This document shows, one piece after another, positions 12,721 to 24,169 of a stretch of DNA of 64,000 bases. Source of the stretch: Eriocheir sinensis. Its lineage: Eukaryota > Arthropoda > Malacostraca > Decapoda > Varunidae. Within the stretch, counting starts at the first letter, position 1. Each line of letters opens with the position of its first letter. The stretch is taken from NCBI RefSeq assembly GCF_024679095.1, contig NC_066529.1, positions 2,294,501-2,358,500 of the forward strand, given 5' to 3'. The notes beneath the pieces are model-generated. The model ran no database searches. It was given only the letters and a program-made list of their open reading frames with translations, and had not been told where the DNA came from. The translations under genes and the position numbers were made by a program.

Positions 12721-13554
12721 GGGCACGGCGGGCGAGTGGCGGCGGAACGAAGGGAGACAGACAATGACACAAGCGATATGGTAAAATTTGTCGGGAAAAA
12801 TGTAGCAACGTACGAAAAAATAAAGAAAATATCGAAAACACACAAAATAAAACGTCAAGGGTGCAGTATCTTAGAATCTAGTAACGTGGAAATAAGGAAA
12901 ATATTGAGAACACAAAAAAATAGAACGTCAGTGCTACAATACTATAATGAAATGTGATTCAAACTACTGATGAAATATATTAGGCAGGCAGGGTATGTAA
13001 GAGTTATTGCTTTTATAATTTCAGCGAAAGTTTGTTTAGCCGGAATATTAATGCGATTGACTCCTAATAACTTAAAGCTGGGTATTATGGCAATTTCAAT
13101 ATTTTGCTGCTTACGAGGCTTGGTTCTTATGAGATCTGAATGCATTTCACGTGTGCAGAAAATAATGACAAATAAAGACTTCCATCAAATTAATTTCAGA
13201 TAGAATTCGTCATGGCCAGCCTAAATTAAATGCATTGGATGTGATATAATAAAATTTCAATAAAAAATAATATACTGAAGCTGCGTCAACAGATATTAAA
13301 TTATTCAATACGCGATACACCATATTTCCAAATACAACCAACAAAAAAGCAGAGGAATGTGTGCATTGACCGGTGATATATCGTTGTAAAGGTATGCCAG
13401 AGAGGTCATGATTAACTGAAGTTTGATTTCTCTTTACTCTGACCGTCACTATGTATCATTACACAAAGCCAACAATCACCATGCAATAAAAGTCTGAGAT
13501 AGGAAAATGAAAAGAAAAAGAAGCATAAAATCCGTAAATAAGAAAATGGTAGGT
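12721..13554. other. AT-rich low-repeat stretch
   Basis: One of the few regions without obvious tandem structure. Short open frames on both strands (12970-13203 plus, 12942-13145 minus, 13210-13449 minus) have more balanced composition than elsewhere. I recognise no domain, and no splice-bounded exon stands out. Codon use does not single out one frame. Confidence 0.4.
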
Positions 13555-13975
13555 AGAGTAAGGTAAGGTTAAGGTTGAAGTTTGCAGGGAAAATGAAAAA
13601 CGAAAACGACGGAGAAAGAAAAGATCTTATAGGAAAGGGTCAGAAGCAACACGAGGAAACAAGGGAAAGAGCAGCATAAAACAATAGATGAGAAAAAGGT
13701 AGAGAGGGTAAGAACCACTTTAAAACCTTGCAACGAAGAAGAAAAGAAGAAAAAGACGGAGAAGGAAAAATCTCGTATAGGAAAGGTCAGGAGCAACACG
13801 AGGAAGCAAGGGAGAGAGCAGCATAAAAATAAGAAAAAAAAGTTAGGTAGGGCAAAGACCACGTTCAAACTTTTCAAGGAAAAGGAAAAGAAGAAAAAGA
13901 GGAAGAGATCAAAAAAATCGTATAGGAAAAGAGCCAAGAGCAACACGAGGAAGCAAGGGAAAGAAGGAAAGAGGG
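13555..13975. repeat. Tandem array, unit about 146 bp, nearly three copies
   Basis: TATAGGAAAGGGTCAGAAGC and its variants begin at 13628, 13776 and 13921 (148 and 145 bp apart). Each is followed by AACACGAGGAARCAAGG and AGAGCAGCATAAA. The minus-strand frame 13569-13946 shows the repeat in protein form and is not a gene. Confidence 0.92.
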
Positions 13976-14640
13976 AGGAGCATTATGTAAATCTACGGAC
14001 AGAGCTTGCCGTATTTCACTACCACGTCATATTTACCGCCCCCTCTGACACTAGGACCCAGAGAAACACCGTCGCAGCACACGTAAAGAAGACTTCGACC
14101 GCACCGCCGGGCCCGCGCACTAAAAATATAACGAAGTCTCATAAATAAATAGCCGGCATTGCAAGCCTAGTATTTTATCGTAGTGGATAAACACAATTTG
14201 GTCCTCTGTGTCCCTTTACCTCCAGTCCCGGCGAGGATAAATTTGCCGGGCTCTGAGTGTAACAATGTGTGCTTTAGATTTTTATTCTTGCCGTGGGGGC
14301 TGTAGGTAGTTTTGGTGGTGGTGGTGGTGGTGGTGACGGTGGTGACGGGAACGGTAGTCGGACAAGTGTGATGGTTGTTAGCCAAGAAAATTTGGATGTG
14401 ATAATTAGATTTGTGTTTGTTTTCATGGTAGTGATGGAAATGTAAAAGATATTGATTCGATAGGGTTGTTCATGGTGAGCTGAAGGAGGTATTAGTGTGG
14501 ATGGTTATAAGTTAACTGTTTGAGGGCATTCGTGGCTATGTATCATCCTCTTCCAACGAATCATTCAAGTTTCCTTATATTTTCTTACATCATATTCACT
14601 TTCTTCCCGCATTTTCTTATGGCTTGTATAATCAACCAAT
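13976..14640. other. Mostly unique DNA with a GC-rich island and (GGT)n
   Basis: 13990-14180 is a unique, moderately GC-rich island (ACCGCCGGGCCCGCGC near 14101). A (GGT)n-like run lies at 14310-14345. The rest is AT-rich with TGGTTGTAGTGG-type words. No coding signal was found. Confidence 0.4.
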
Positions 14641-15270
14641 AAATGCTTAGAGCTGGAGAGGAGTGGAGTGCTTATAATGGGGGAGGATGATGGTTGAACA
14701 AGGGTAGTGGTTAAAGTGGTTGTAGTGGATGTATTTGGACAGGGGTGGTGGATTAATGGTTGTAGTGAAACAACTGACAATATGGTGAATACATGAGAAA
14801 AAAAGAATGTAGTGCTTGATTAATGGTCTTCTTCCCCTTACTCGTAAAAAGAGGACACGCTTGCAAGTCAATATATGGAAACATGTGCTACCTTTCATGG
14901 CTCCAATGTCTACCATCCCTCGACTACTTCTTGAGAACTTAAAAGAATAGCGATATACAGTCACCCACACGCAAGAAGGCAACGTAAAGCAAGATATTTT
15001 CCCACCCACTGTACGAAGATGTGTAACAAACGATAAATCTCCCTCATTTTTCGGGAGACAAGAAGTTATGTTGTGTGAGCGTCCCAAGAGTTGTTTGTTT
15101 TTCCTTCTCTGTCTTCAATAGTTGGGCGTCCACCTGTGTCCTTGTGCAAGAGTGACGAGATCAGGGGCGCCGGAGAGCAGGAGGGGCGGCAGCAGGTCTG
15201 TATGTATGTAGGCTCGGACATACATACTGTACAAGCGCGAGGATCTCAAATATTTAGGGTGGAATAAAGG
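14641..15270. other. Unique intergenic DNA
   Basis: GTGGTTRTAGTGGATG-like words repeat weakly at 14680-14770; the remainder is non-repetitive. The 146-codon minus-strand frame (14647-15087) has no recognisable domain and overlaps the weak repeat. Confidence 0.35.
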
Positions 15271-15349
15271 AATGATGTGTGTCAGCTATAAAGAAGTGAT
15301 GAACCTCGTCGATTCTTGCTCCTGCTGCGTCACTCTCCTTTTTCCTTTC

Positions 15350-15625
15350 CTATTCGTTTCGCAGCCTCCTCCTCCTCCTCTTCATCGTCATCCTCCTCTC
15401 GTGTCTTCCTCTATTTCTGCTCTTCTTTTTCCTTGTAATTTTCTTCTTTTTTGTCGTCCTTTTTTTCATTTTCTGTTTGATTTTGCGTTCTTCAAAATGC
15501 TCCTTTTCTTCTCCCTCCTCCTCCTCCTCCTTCTCCAATTCCCTATCCTCCTTATACACTTTCTCCTGGTCCTTCTCCATTTCCTTCTTCTCCACCACCT
15601 CCTCCTCCTCCTCCACTTTCTGCAG
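15350..15625. repeat. CTC/TTC-rich pyrimidine tract
   Basis: Interrupted CTC and TTC triplets; the opposite strand gives Glu/Lys-rich false frames. Confidence 0.85.
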
Positions 15626-15699
15626 CTGGCTCCGAGCTCTCAATAGAATAAATAGAAGCTTTGCATACACACGTAACAGACACTCTCGTTTAGCTTTCT

Positions 15700-15700
<1 letters not shown>

Positions 15701-15766
<66 letters not shown>

Positions 15767-15770
15767 ACAC
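15701..15770. repeat. (CA)n microsatellite, 70 bp
   Basis: AC dinucleotides with a single AA interruption near 15759. Confidence 0.98.
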
Positions 15771-15861
15771 GGGGGAGTAGTCAACAGAGTACGAATTTGT
15801 ATTTTTGTTTATTTCTGGCGATGATAGATTTAGTACGGTATGATGAATCCTGAGGTCACAG

Positions 15862-15876
15862 CCCCCCCCCCCCCCC
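15862..15876. repeat. Poly-C run, 15 bp
   Basis: Fifteen consecutive C followed by GGGAGG. Such runs are prone to length errors in sequencing, so the exact length is uncertain. Confidence 0.9.
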
Positions 15877-15879
15877 GGG

Positions 15880-16870
15880 AGGCCCCATAAATAATACCGA
15901 ATATAAATGGAATGACGGTGTAGTGATTCGTGTACAACAATCACATCACAGTTTTAGGGAGACTAATTTTTTTGTCGTATTTCTTTTTGGGGGGGACTTT
16001 TATTGTTGTTGTTTCACTGATATTGGGTGGAAAAATTACCAGGTCTCCCTCTCTATATTTCTCTATCTGTCTATCTACCTTTGTATCTATTTTTATCCGG
16101 GTGTATTTAACTATTTTTTCGGGTTTTCATTTCGTTTTTTTCGCTTGTTCCTCTTTTTTCCTTCGTCATATTCCCTCCAGCGTCCCAGATTTGTGTGAAC
16201 CTCGGCGATGTAGAGAGGGAAATAGTGAGAGAGAGAGAGAGAGAGAGAGAGAGCATCCATTTGTTTGATTAGTTTGGGATGTTCAGAGTTCCTCGCCGTG
16301 GTAGTACGAGATGTGGTAGTGGTGCTGCTGATGATGATGATAACTCCACCACCACCACCACCACCACCTCTATTATCATCACTATTATCATCAACATATC
16401 GTTCTTTTATTGCTCGTTCTCCCTCTCCCTCTCGGCACATTTCCTGGACTCGATCGTGGTACAGCTCCCCCCCCTGCGCACCCTTCCCCTTCCCTCACCC
16501 TGAAATAATTGTTTGAATAGGACTGCTGAAAAAAAAGATTCGGTCTGCTTATTGTGTTTCTCAATTTCTCTCATTTTTACTTTTCGTGATCTGTTTTTTT
16601 CCGTGATTTTTTTTTTTTTTTCTGGGAGAGCTTCACCTCGTTAGCGAACTTTGTGGAAATAAATGTGTGTCTGGCCAGCTTTTATCTCATTAATCTCCGT
16701 CTACTGTCGAGGGCGTGCCGGGCTGAGCGGCGGGAGTGGCGGACCCGTAACTCTACTCCTCCGTGTGAGTGTTTAAAGGTCCAGCAGAATAAGTCGAGAG
16801 ATGTTGAGCACGAAAATAGTCAGGGGTGTTACGTGCAAGTGTTTTTTTCCTCTTATAACCTCTTTCCCTA
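15880..16870. other. Mixed low-repeat DNA with small microsatellites
   Basis: Contains TATC-like words (16060-16100), (GA)n at 16227-16252, (CCA)n at 16346-16369 and a 19-T run near 16600. A GC-rich unique piece lies at 16690-16760. No gene recognised. Confidence 0.5.
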
Positions 16871-16876
16871 ACGCTA

Positions 16877-17034
16877 GGCACCTCAGATGACCAACGCTAT
16901 GGCACCTAAGATGACCAACACTGTGGCACCTCAGATGACCGACACTGTGGCACCTAAGATGACCGACACTGTGGCACCTAAGATGACCAACACTGTGGCA
17001 CATCAAATGACCAACAGTGTGGCACATCAGATGA
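16877..17034. repeat. 24-bp minisatellite, 6.6 units
   Basis: Units of exactly 24 bp start at 16877, 16901, 16925, 16949, 16973 and 16997, with a partial unit at 17021. The core is GGCACCTMAGATGACCRACA followed by CTGT. Later units change CACCT to CACAT. The period is a multiple of three, so an open minus-strand frame (within 16773-17210) carries an eight-residue repeat of the type RCHSVGHL. Confidence 0.98.
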
Positions 17035-18090
17035 GTGTACAGACGGAATAAGTACTGTAGAGGGTTAGCTCCCCAGCACGAAGGCCGCAATTTATTTCCT
17101 GGGCATAGGTATTGCCAGGTAACTGCTGGAAAAGTGGCAACAGACCGCTCATTCGTCTTTGCTTCACCCGGGCAGTAACAGAAACCCTCCCTGAATGAAA
17201 ACCAACACATTTATGACGTCAGTAATAAGTTATTGATGTTGACCCGGCAGTCATAGTTTGTTGTGCATCTAACTGGTGAGGCAAATGTGAGTCCAGACGC
17301 AGCACCCTTGGCCGGGCAGCGTTCTTTAAAACATAGATATTCGTTCACCGACCAGGTCTCTTGACATTACTAAAAGCTGTGTCCCCGCTGGGTGGTACTG
17401 AATTATTTACTCGTGAAGAAGTGGAAGACATATATTAGGAGAATCCTGTTTTAGCTCACGCCCCCAGCCGTCCATATCACCTGAGTTTCCTTTATAACGT
17501 AATCATTCTGTTTGTTGGGAAGTTGTTTTGAGTTTTGTGTCCTGTTCGGACTCTCATCTGAAAAACAATTAATTTTTAATGGCACGGTATTAGTAGCTAC
17601 TTATTATCCGTGAAAATGACAAATATTTAGAGGTTTTATTTACATTTCTTTCAATAAATAACTGAAAATTGGTTTCATATAATCTGCTTCTTAAGATTAA
17701 AAATACACCACAAAAAGTTAGCAATTCATTGCAGTTTTATACTAATTGTTCTTGAGATAAAAAAACTTCCCCCAAGTTTCCAATCAACTGGTGTTTTCCT
17801 TTACGCGGGCCAACTTAAGTCAATTAGTTGATTTTTAAACTCTGTTATTAGCAAACATTTGGTGAGCCGTTTCTTGAATCTCATTCAGCTCGGCTTCTCG
17901 GCGGTTCTGGCGGGGCAGACTCTTGCTCGAAACTCCTCACGTGAAGAGTTTAGGGTTTAAGTTTTTAACACTCCCTACACTATTCACATCTACCGCAACA
18001 CACCCTTCTAATAAGTAACACATAAGCAACACACATCACGTTTCATTTTCCCTACTCTCCCAGACGGTTCCCTCAACTATTCCCATTTTA
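17035..18090. other. Unique, low-repeat DNA
   Basis: About 1 kb without tandem structure, AT-rich in 17520-17870. No long open frame with plausible composition and no recognisable exon. Confidence 0.4.
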
Positions 18091-18590
18091 CCCTTGCAGG
18101 TCTATCCCGTCTCTTCCATTACTTTAACTTTCCCAGAGCTCTGCCGTGACACTTCTCCTTCCCCAATCTTCGTCTTTCTTTTCCAGCCCTCCCCCTTCCC
18201 ACAATTCTTCCACAACTATCTCGTCCTTCTCGCATTTTTTCCTCCTCCATCTCTGTCTCCGTGCCTCTCTCACCCCCACAGAGCTTCCCCAGTCCTTCAG
18301 TCTCTATTTTCTTCTCGCAACTCCTCAACCTCTCTCACCTCCCCTACCACATATCTTCGCTCCCTTGCTGCTCTCCTTTCCCTCCTTACCCTCAGTGCCG
18401 CCGAGACCTTTCCCCCTCATGCCTCACATTCCTCAGTCCCATCTTCTGCTTAGTACGCCATGCCAGTCTGCCCCTCACCTCGGCTTGTCATTCCCACCAT
18501 TCTTTAACTCCCTTGGTGATCACTCTGGTTCCTCTCCTCTCCTCCTTGGTCTCTTCTGTACCTCAGTTTATACGTTTATTTTTTTTTTCT
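18091..18590. repeat. Pyrimidine-rich tract
   Basis: C/T-rich plus strand that opens several long frames (for example 18146-18592), all Ser/Pro/Leu-rich with no domain. Less T-rich and more C-rich than the tract at 4-6 kb. Confidence 0.6.
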
Positions 18591-18768
18591 GAACATCTTA
18601 CATTATCTTTAAATATCTTCCTTATTTTTAGTTACTGTGATCTTTATTTTTTTGCGTTTTTCGTGATTGTCCATTTCGTTTCGTTTCCTTTATTTCACTT
18701 ATTTTCTTCGGGTTCGTATTTTCTGCTCTTTTTACAAACTAACTTTCATTCTTTCCCGGTTTTTGTTC

Positions 18769-18869
<101 letters not shown>

Positions 18870-19440
18870 ATAGCCAGGCTCTCCCACATGACATACCTAG
18901 CCACGCATCCCTTTATCCCTTTATCCTCCCGCATCTCCCTCCTCCTCCCTTGCCTTTCCTTCCCTAAGCCACTGTGGATTAAACAAACATTACTTGGAAT
19001 TTCAATCGGACAACGGGAACAGTGTAAAAGCCGTAGTGCACTCTTTTTTCATCCCGTTTTCTCCTCACGTACTTCCCATTCTCTCCGTGTGTCGCGCCTT
19101 CAAAGAAAATGGGCATTGCGTGTGTTTTTTGTGAGGTAAGAGGGAAAACTATGCTATACCGCGGGATTTCCTGGTCAATTTAGCCATTTCTTTTCCTGCT
19201 CGAGATTCATCCCAGCCTCAAAAAAGGAGACAAAAAATAAGAAGTTTGAATAGGTAAAAGGCTTTCAATATGGCATACGATTTGAATATGGAAATTGGGT
19301 GACCTTAGACTTGGAGGAGGAGGAGGAGGAAAGAGAGGTACGTGACGAGGGCGAAAGAGAAGGCAAAAAAGGAAGGAAGGAGGGAGGAAAAAAATGAAGG
19401 GTGAAGGAGGTAATAGAGGGAGCAAAGATTTTTCACCTTC
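18870..19440. other. Mixed unique and purine-rich DNA
   Basis: 18870-19200 is low-repeat; 19310-19420 is GGA-rich. Nothing gene-like was recognised. Confidence 0.4.
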
Positions 19441-19960
19441 GTTTATTTTTGCCTTAATATCTTTTTCCAACTTTTCCTTCCTTCCCTATTCTCTGTTCCT
19501 TCCTTTCTTTAGTCTTCTATCCTTTTCTTACTCTCCCCTTTCTTCCCCATTCCTTTCATCCCCATGCTCTATTCCTCCCTTTCTTCCGCCTTCCACTCTA
19601 TTTTTATTTTATTTTTCCTTCCCTTATCTCCATTGCCTCTCATTATTTTCCCTACCCTTCATTATTTCTCATTCTTTCCTACTATCTCCTTTCTTCCCTC
19701 ATATCCATTGCCTATCATTCTTTTCTTACTCTCTGCTGTTTATCATCCTGTCTTACTCACTCCTTCCTTCCTTTATCTCCATTGCCTATCATCCTTTTCT
19801 CACCCTCCATTCTTTTCATCCCTCCTTACTTTCTCCAGTTTTTGCCTCCATCGCCTATATTTCTCTCTCCCTCCCTCCTTCCCTCCATCCATCCTCCTTA
19901 GGTATTCAGAGAGACCTTTCCCTCCCTCTATCCTCCCACTTTTTACATACATTCATGCGT
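19441..19960. repeat. Pyrimidine tract with a ~74-bp tandem array
   Basis: CCATTGCCTATCATYCTTTT-like phrases occur with CATTGCC starting at about 19631, 19706, 19780 and 19849 (75, 74 and 69 bp apart). The two long overlapping frames (19394-20083 and 19564-20217) are repeat translations. Confidence 0.88.
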
Positions 19961-20930
19961 TTACCTCCGGCACGTGTTGTGTTGTGTTTGCTGGTGCTTC
20001 AGGAGGTGCAGAGGTACGCGCTGTTTCATGTTCACCTGCTTCTGCCTTCTCCTCCAACCTGGCGTACCTGTGTAGTTTGTTGATGTTGTATTTCCAAGGT
20101 GCTGCTGTGGTGTATTGTGTCGGGTATTTTAGTGGCTCTTCGAAAATATGTTGGCGTCTGAGTAGTAACTTTTTTTCGTCGTATTTTGTAGTATTTTATG
20201 TTTTCAGTTTCCTTTAGTTTAGTTTTCTTCATTTCTTTACGTTCGCCCATGCTTACTTTTCAAAGCAGTTCAATTTTTTCAACATCAAAGACATATTTTC
20301 AAGGGTTGTCTCATTATCCATATACTTATTTCTTCAAACTTATTTTTTCTTGGACATCGTTACGCTAAATTTTCCCGGCTGCGTATTATAATAATCATAT
20401 GATCGTATTCGTCCTCTTAATTATTATATACAGCGCTAGACTTTCAGGAGCATCAAAATAATATACTATCGTGTTTCCAATCACGTGTTTCGGTCTTTCT
20501 TTTCTAACATTTTTTTCTTCGTAAGTCAAGTTTTGGCAAATTGTGTGAGGTGTGATGGCGTGCGTGCGTCAGCTGATCACCGCCCTTAAGTGAGGGAATT
20601 ACCGCGTTAGTGTGGCCGAAGGTCGCGTCTTTACGAGGTTATGGGGCGAGGAGTGATAAGAGGCGGAGGGGAGTAAGGCGGCGAGGGGCGGAGGCAGAGG
20701 CAAGGGGCAAAGACGAGGGGAGGGCGAGGAGACGGAGGAGGAGTAGGGGTTCGGGGGGGCTTAACACATCAGTCCATTAGGGTGCTTCCTGCCTTCACCA
20801 CCTTTATTTTTGCCCGCCTGACCTCCCCTTACCTCAGCGCACCTCACCTCACCTGACCTCACCTCACTTCCCCGCATCTCACTGCATGTCAATTTATCTC
20901 GTACCGTCCGACTCCGTTAAGTGTACTCGT
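19961..20930. other. Mostly unique DNA with a GC-rich stretch
   Basis: 20540-20760 is a unique, purine- and GC-rich stretch following CGTCAGCTGATCACCG. Short CACCT words repeat at 20820-20875 and a (GT)n lies at 20932-20954. No open frame of note. Confidence 0.35.
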
Positions 20931-21063
20931 TGTGTGTGTGTGTGTGTGTGTCTGTGTGTGTGGCTGTGTGATGAAGGTGATGTGTGTGTATCTTTTATCT
21001 TTCTATCTTATTTTCTGATTTTATCCGCACTTTATCGTTACTTTGCGTCCATTTTGACAACGT

Positions 21064-21064
<1 letters not shown>

Positions 21065-21128
<64 letters not shown>
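21065..21128. repeat. (CA)n microsatellite, 64 bp
   Basis: Uninterrupted AC dinucleotides. Confidence 0.99.
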
Positions 21129-21130
<2 letters not shown>

Positions 21131-21314
21131 AACTTGACAGGCATCATTATCGTTGAAATGTGCTCATAAACTCGTGGCAAATAACTCGTTTAGTTACTCG
21201 TATATTTTCATCCATGAACTTGACGGAGAAATAAGACTCGCGCTCCCTCGTGTAATAATAACAATAATGAAGATGAGAAAAACCATGAAAATAATAATAA
21301 TAAAAATAATGATG

Positions 21315-21316
<2 letters not shown>

Positions 21317-21357
<41 letters not shown>
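21317..21357. repeat. (AAT)n microsatellite
   Basis: About 13 AAT triplets preceded by degenerate AATAATA words from 21290. Confidence 0.97.
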
Positions 21358-21358
<1 letters not shown>

Positions 21359-21479
21359 CTTTTAGATCCACCTGGACTGAACAGAGCAATAAAAATACAT
21401 TAAAGAGACAGCTATCCAAAGCACCATGACCGCTTTACCTGGTCGAGACAACAAGGCAAGGTCAACACACATTCTCAGT

Positions 21480-22211
21480 GATTGAATGGACGACTTGGAC
21501 GAATCCCACGACCATGTGACACGACCTCTGTGCTCAGGCCCTCGCCAACACCTCAGCGCATGGCGGCCGCAGAGTAACCTGTGGTCGTACCTCATCCAAA
21601 GCACCCCAGCGTCGGCCGCAACGCACGACGCACCGATGACACCTCATAACCTCATCCCCTGGAGCCGTGAAAAAAGGGAGGAGGAGGACGAAGCAGGTGG
21701 AGGCGCGGCAGGCTGGCTGCACCCTCTCCCGGCCAGCCCGCGCCCTACACACCACCCACCGCAGAATCACATATATTTCGCCTTAACTCGCTGGGCTGTC
21801 CTCTCCTGCTGGAGCGTGTGGCGGGAGACAGACCCTCGACGTAAAGACAGACGCCTACTGACGCCCGCTGACAGGAGGGGCGCCAGACGTCTCTACCGCG
21901 CCATGGCTCACCACTCAGGAGCGGGGCGCCCTTGTAAAACTGAAGAAAGTGTGAGTAATGGGAGTGAGAGAGTTGACTGTGTGGGAGTGTCCGACAGCCA
22001 GGCGGCGGCGGCGGGGCGTGTGAGGGCGAGCGGTGCCTCAGTGAGCCGCGAGGAGGTGGCTGCCCCGCGGTGGCTCACCCCCGGCGCGGCGTGTGGCTCC
22101 CGTGACACCAGTGGGCGAGGGAGCTGGTCTCCGCCGCCACCCATGTGCACGAACCAGAAAAGGACTTCCCCCACGCACCCGCCCGCCGCCCGCTGTGCTC
22201 ACTCCCCCGCC
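21480..22211 (+). promoter_or_regulatory. CpG-rich island upstream of the candidate first exon
   Basis: This is the most CpG- and GC-rich stretch of the window, with GGCGGCGGCGGCGGGG near 22000 and many CG dinucleotides from about 21540 onward. No tandem repeat explains it. It keeps an open frame in the same phase as the exon at 22212, with upstream in-frame ATGs at 21486 and 21903, so the true start could be further upstream. A weak AT-rich word (CATATATTT at about 21769) is the only TATA-like sequence. I infer a promoter plus 5' untranslated region; no initiator could be fixed. Confidence 0.45.
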
Positions 22212-22461
22212 ATGCTCAAGATGGGCGCCTCCCCTGTGCTCGTGTGGGTGTTGCTCCTCGCCCTGGCCTGTGGGGGCGGGCGGGTGGGCGTCGTGGCTTC
22301 TGAATTCCCCGATCGTGAGTGCTGTGACTCTGCCCCGCCCCCGCCGCCACATTACCACACCACCACCTCCACCACGCCGGGGCCGCTTGTCCGCACGCTC
22401 TCCACATCCAGCACCCCGCCGCCCCCAAGCTTCTTCCCCATCGCCTCCATATCCCCGACAG
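22212..22461 (+). CDS. Candidate first coding exon: secreted or membrane protein, signal peptide
   Basis: Partial gene; product not recognised. The ATG at 22212 sits in CCCGCCATG, a good animal start context. It opens a signal peptide: short Lys-containing N-terminus, hydrophobic core VLVWVLLLALAC at residues 9-20, small residues up to VVAS at 27-30. The predicted mature part starts near EFPDRECCDS (residues 31-40), with a Cys-Cys pair after an acidic/Arg stretch. It continues as a Pro/Thr/Ser-rich linker (about residues 41-83) with PPPPP and His-Tyr-His, likely O-glycosylated. A second Met at codon 4 is an alternative start. The open frame extends upstream to 21486, but the hydrophobic core argues for the 22212 start. 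The exon ends after 83 codons plus one base at CCGACAG|GTAAGC, so the intron is phase 1, as is common after signal-peptide exons. Intronic reading continues only seven codons to a TGA at 22482. Downstream exons were not found. Confidence 0.5.
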
Positions 22462-22467
22462 GTAAGC
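22460..22467 (+). other. Splice donor of the candidate first exon
   Basis: CAG|GTAAGC matches the metazoan 5' splice-site consensus well, with GT at 22462-22463. It lies just before the frame closes, which supports a real exon edge. Confidence 0.5.
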
Positions 22468-23140
22468 TTCCCAACTCCTCCTGAGAGTCAAGTGTATAAT
22501 TCCCTCATTCTGATTTGTCTTGGATTCCACGTTTATTCCTGTTCCCACGCACGTCTCTCCCGAATAAGGTAAGAATGTATAAAGATAAATGTGAATGGGA
22601 GGGAGAAGTAATGAGAGGATGAATGGACAGGTTAATTTAAGGCTCAAGGAAGGTAATAAGAGGAGGGAGGAGAAAATTAATAGTTGAGACAGAGAAGCGA
22701 GTGATGTACAGAAAAAGGGGAGAGGGAGAGAGATGTAATACGGCCGCTCTAAAGAGAGAAACGAGAATTAAATGGGAAGATTTCGAGCTATATATTCTTT
22801 TTATTCTTGTTTTTTTTCATATATGTTAAAAAGATAGTGGAATTTTGGAAAGGTTATTTTTATCTGTATTTCTCTATATCTCTTTTTCTTTTTTTCTCTA
22901 ATTCAGATATTGTACTATTAATCATCCTTCTACTCACACACATTTAATCTTCTTCCATCCCTCCCTGCCTCCTCCTTCTCCACTCTTCCTCCTCCCTTCT
23001 TCCCTCCCTCCCTCCCCATAGGTAGGGTGGGTGACTCCTCTTTCCTCCTCTCGCAACTAATTTGATGGAGGGAAGAAACGTCCTCCCAAGAGAAATGTGT
23101 CGTCCCATCCCGCCTCTCTCTTCATTCACCTATGCCCTCC
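22468..23140. other. Putative intron start, purine-rich then pyrimidine-rich
   Basis: GGAGGGAGAAG-type purine DNA (22590-22740) changes to T-rich DNA (22790-22930) and C/T-rich DNA (22940-23050). No exon recognised. Confidence 0.4.
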
Positions 23141-23142
23141 CA

Positions 23143-23143
<1 letters not shown>

Positions 23144-23188
<45 letters not shown>
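23144..23188. repeat. (CT)n microsatellite, 45 bp
   Basis: Uninterrupted, decaying at the 3' end into CTCTCG units. Confidence 0.98.
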
Positions 23189-23191
<3 letters not shown>

Positions 23192-23298
23192 CTCGCTCTC
23201 GTTGTCAGTCTCTCATTCTACTTCTTTTCCTTCGTCTTCGTCTTCTTTTTCTTCTTCTCTTCCTCTTTTTCTTCTCCGTCTTCTTTTTGTTTTGTTTT

Positions 23299-23441
<143 letters not shown>

Positions 23442-23689
23442 ATTTTTCTTTTCTCCCCCTCTTCCCCCTTCACGTTCCCCTATTTTACGGCTTTTATATA
23501 AGGTCTTATCTCCCTCTTTCTTCAGCCCAACGCAGTCCTTAACGTCATTTATTTTCCAGCTTTTTTAATCTTAACCGGATTTTAATTTTGTAATCGCTCT
23601 CAATTTTTCAGCGGAGGCACCATTTATTATTTCGTTTCCAGGTTTTCTTTTACGTCTGTGTTTGTTTAGCTTTGTTTGTTGGCTGGTTT

Positions 23690-23790
23690 GTGAGTGTGTG
23701 TGTGTGTGGGTGTTTGGGTGGTTGTGGGTGTGTGTGTGTGTGTGTGTGGGTGTGGGTGTGGGCGTGGGTGTGTGGGTGTGTTTATAGTTT
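23690..23790. repeat. (GT)n with GGGT interruptions
   Basis: Alternating GTGTGT and GGGTGTGGGTGTGGGCG words. A degenerate CTGTCTGT region follows at about 23855-24020. Confidence 0.95.
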
Positions 23791-24169
23791 CTTCTGTATG
23801 CGAGTCTTTGCTTTCTGACCGTCATTTTGCCTGTCACTCTGTCGAAATTCATGATTGTCTCTGTCTGTCTGTCATTCTATCTTACGTTTCGTGTCTGTCT
23901 GTTTTTTGTTGATTTTTCAGACTGTCTGTTTTACTCGGTGTGATTTTCTCCTCTCTTTCCCAGACCGTCCCAACCTCTCTGTCTGCCTGTCGTATCTTAT
24001 ACCTATCCGTTCTCTCTCTCCGTGGCTGTCTGTGTTCCTTTGTTCCGGTGGTAAGGGAAACAACAACTCGATTAGGAGTAATTAAGGGAGAAAAAGACAG
24101 TCATTTCCTGCAATTATCCTCCACCATCATCACTCATAAACCTGATATGCCCGCATCCTGACAGACAGA

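Noticed and set aside
12942..13449. Possible nuclear copy of mitochondrial DNA or a chemoreceptor exon, suggested by hydrophobic AT-rich frames
   Set aside because: No recognisable mitochondrial gene motif or receptor signature could be identified by eye in either strand.
16877..17034. CRISPR-like regular repeat
   Set aside because: Units are head-to-tail without spacers, so it is a minisatellite; the genome is animal in character.
18146..18592. Long Ser/Pro/Leu frame as a coding exon
   Set aside because: Several frames are open at once in C/T-rich DNA, as expected from composition, and no domain is visible.
20820..20875. CACCT words as telomere-like repeats
   Set aside because: They do not match the arthropod TTAGG telomere unit and are short and irregular.
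21903..22211. Upstream in-frame ATGs as the true start of the candidate exon
   Set aside because: They would bury the signal peptide about 100 residues inside the protein; the hydrophobic core near 22212 favours the later start. Not fully excluded.
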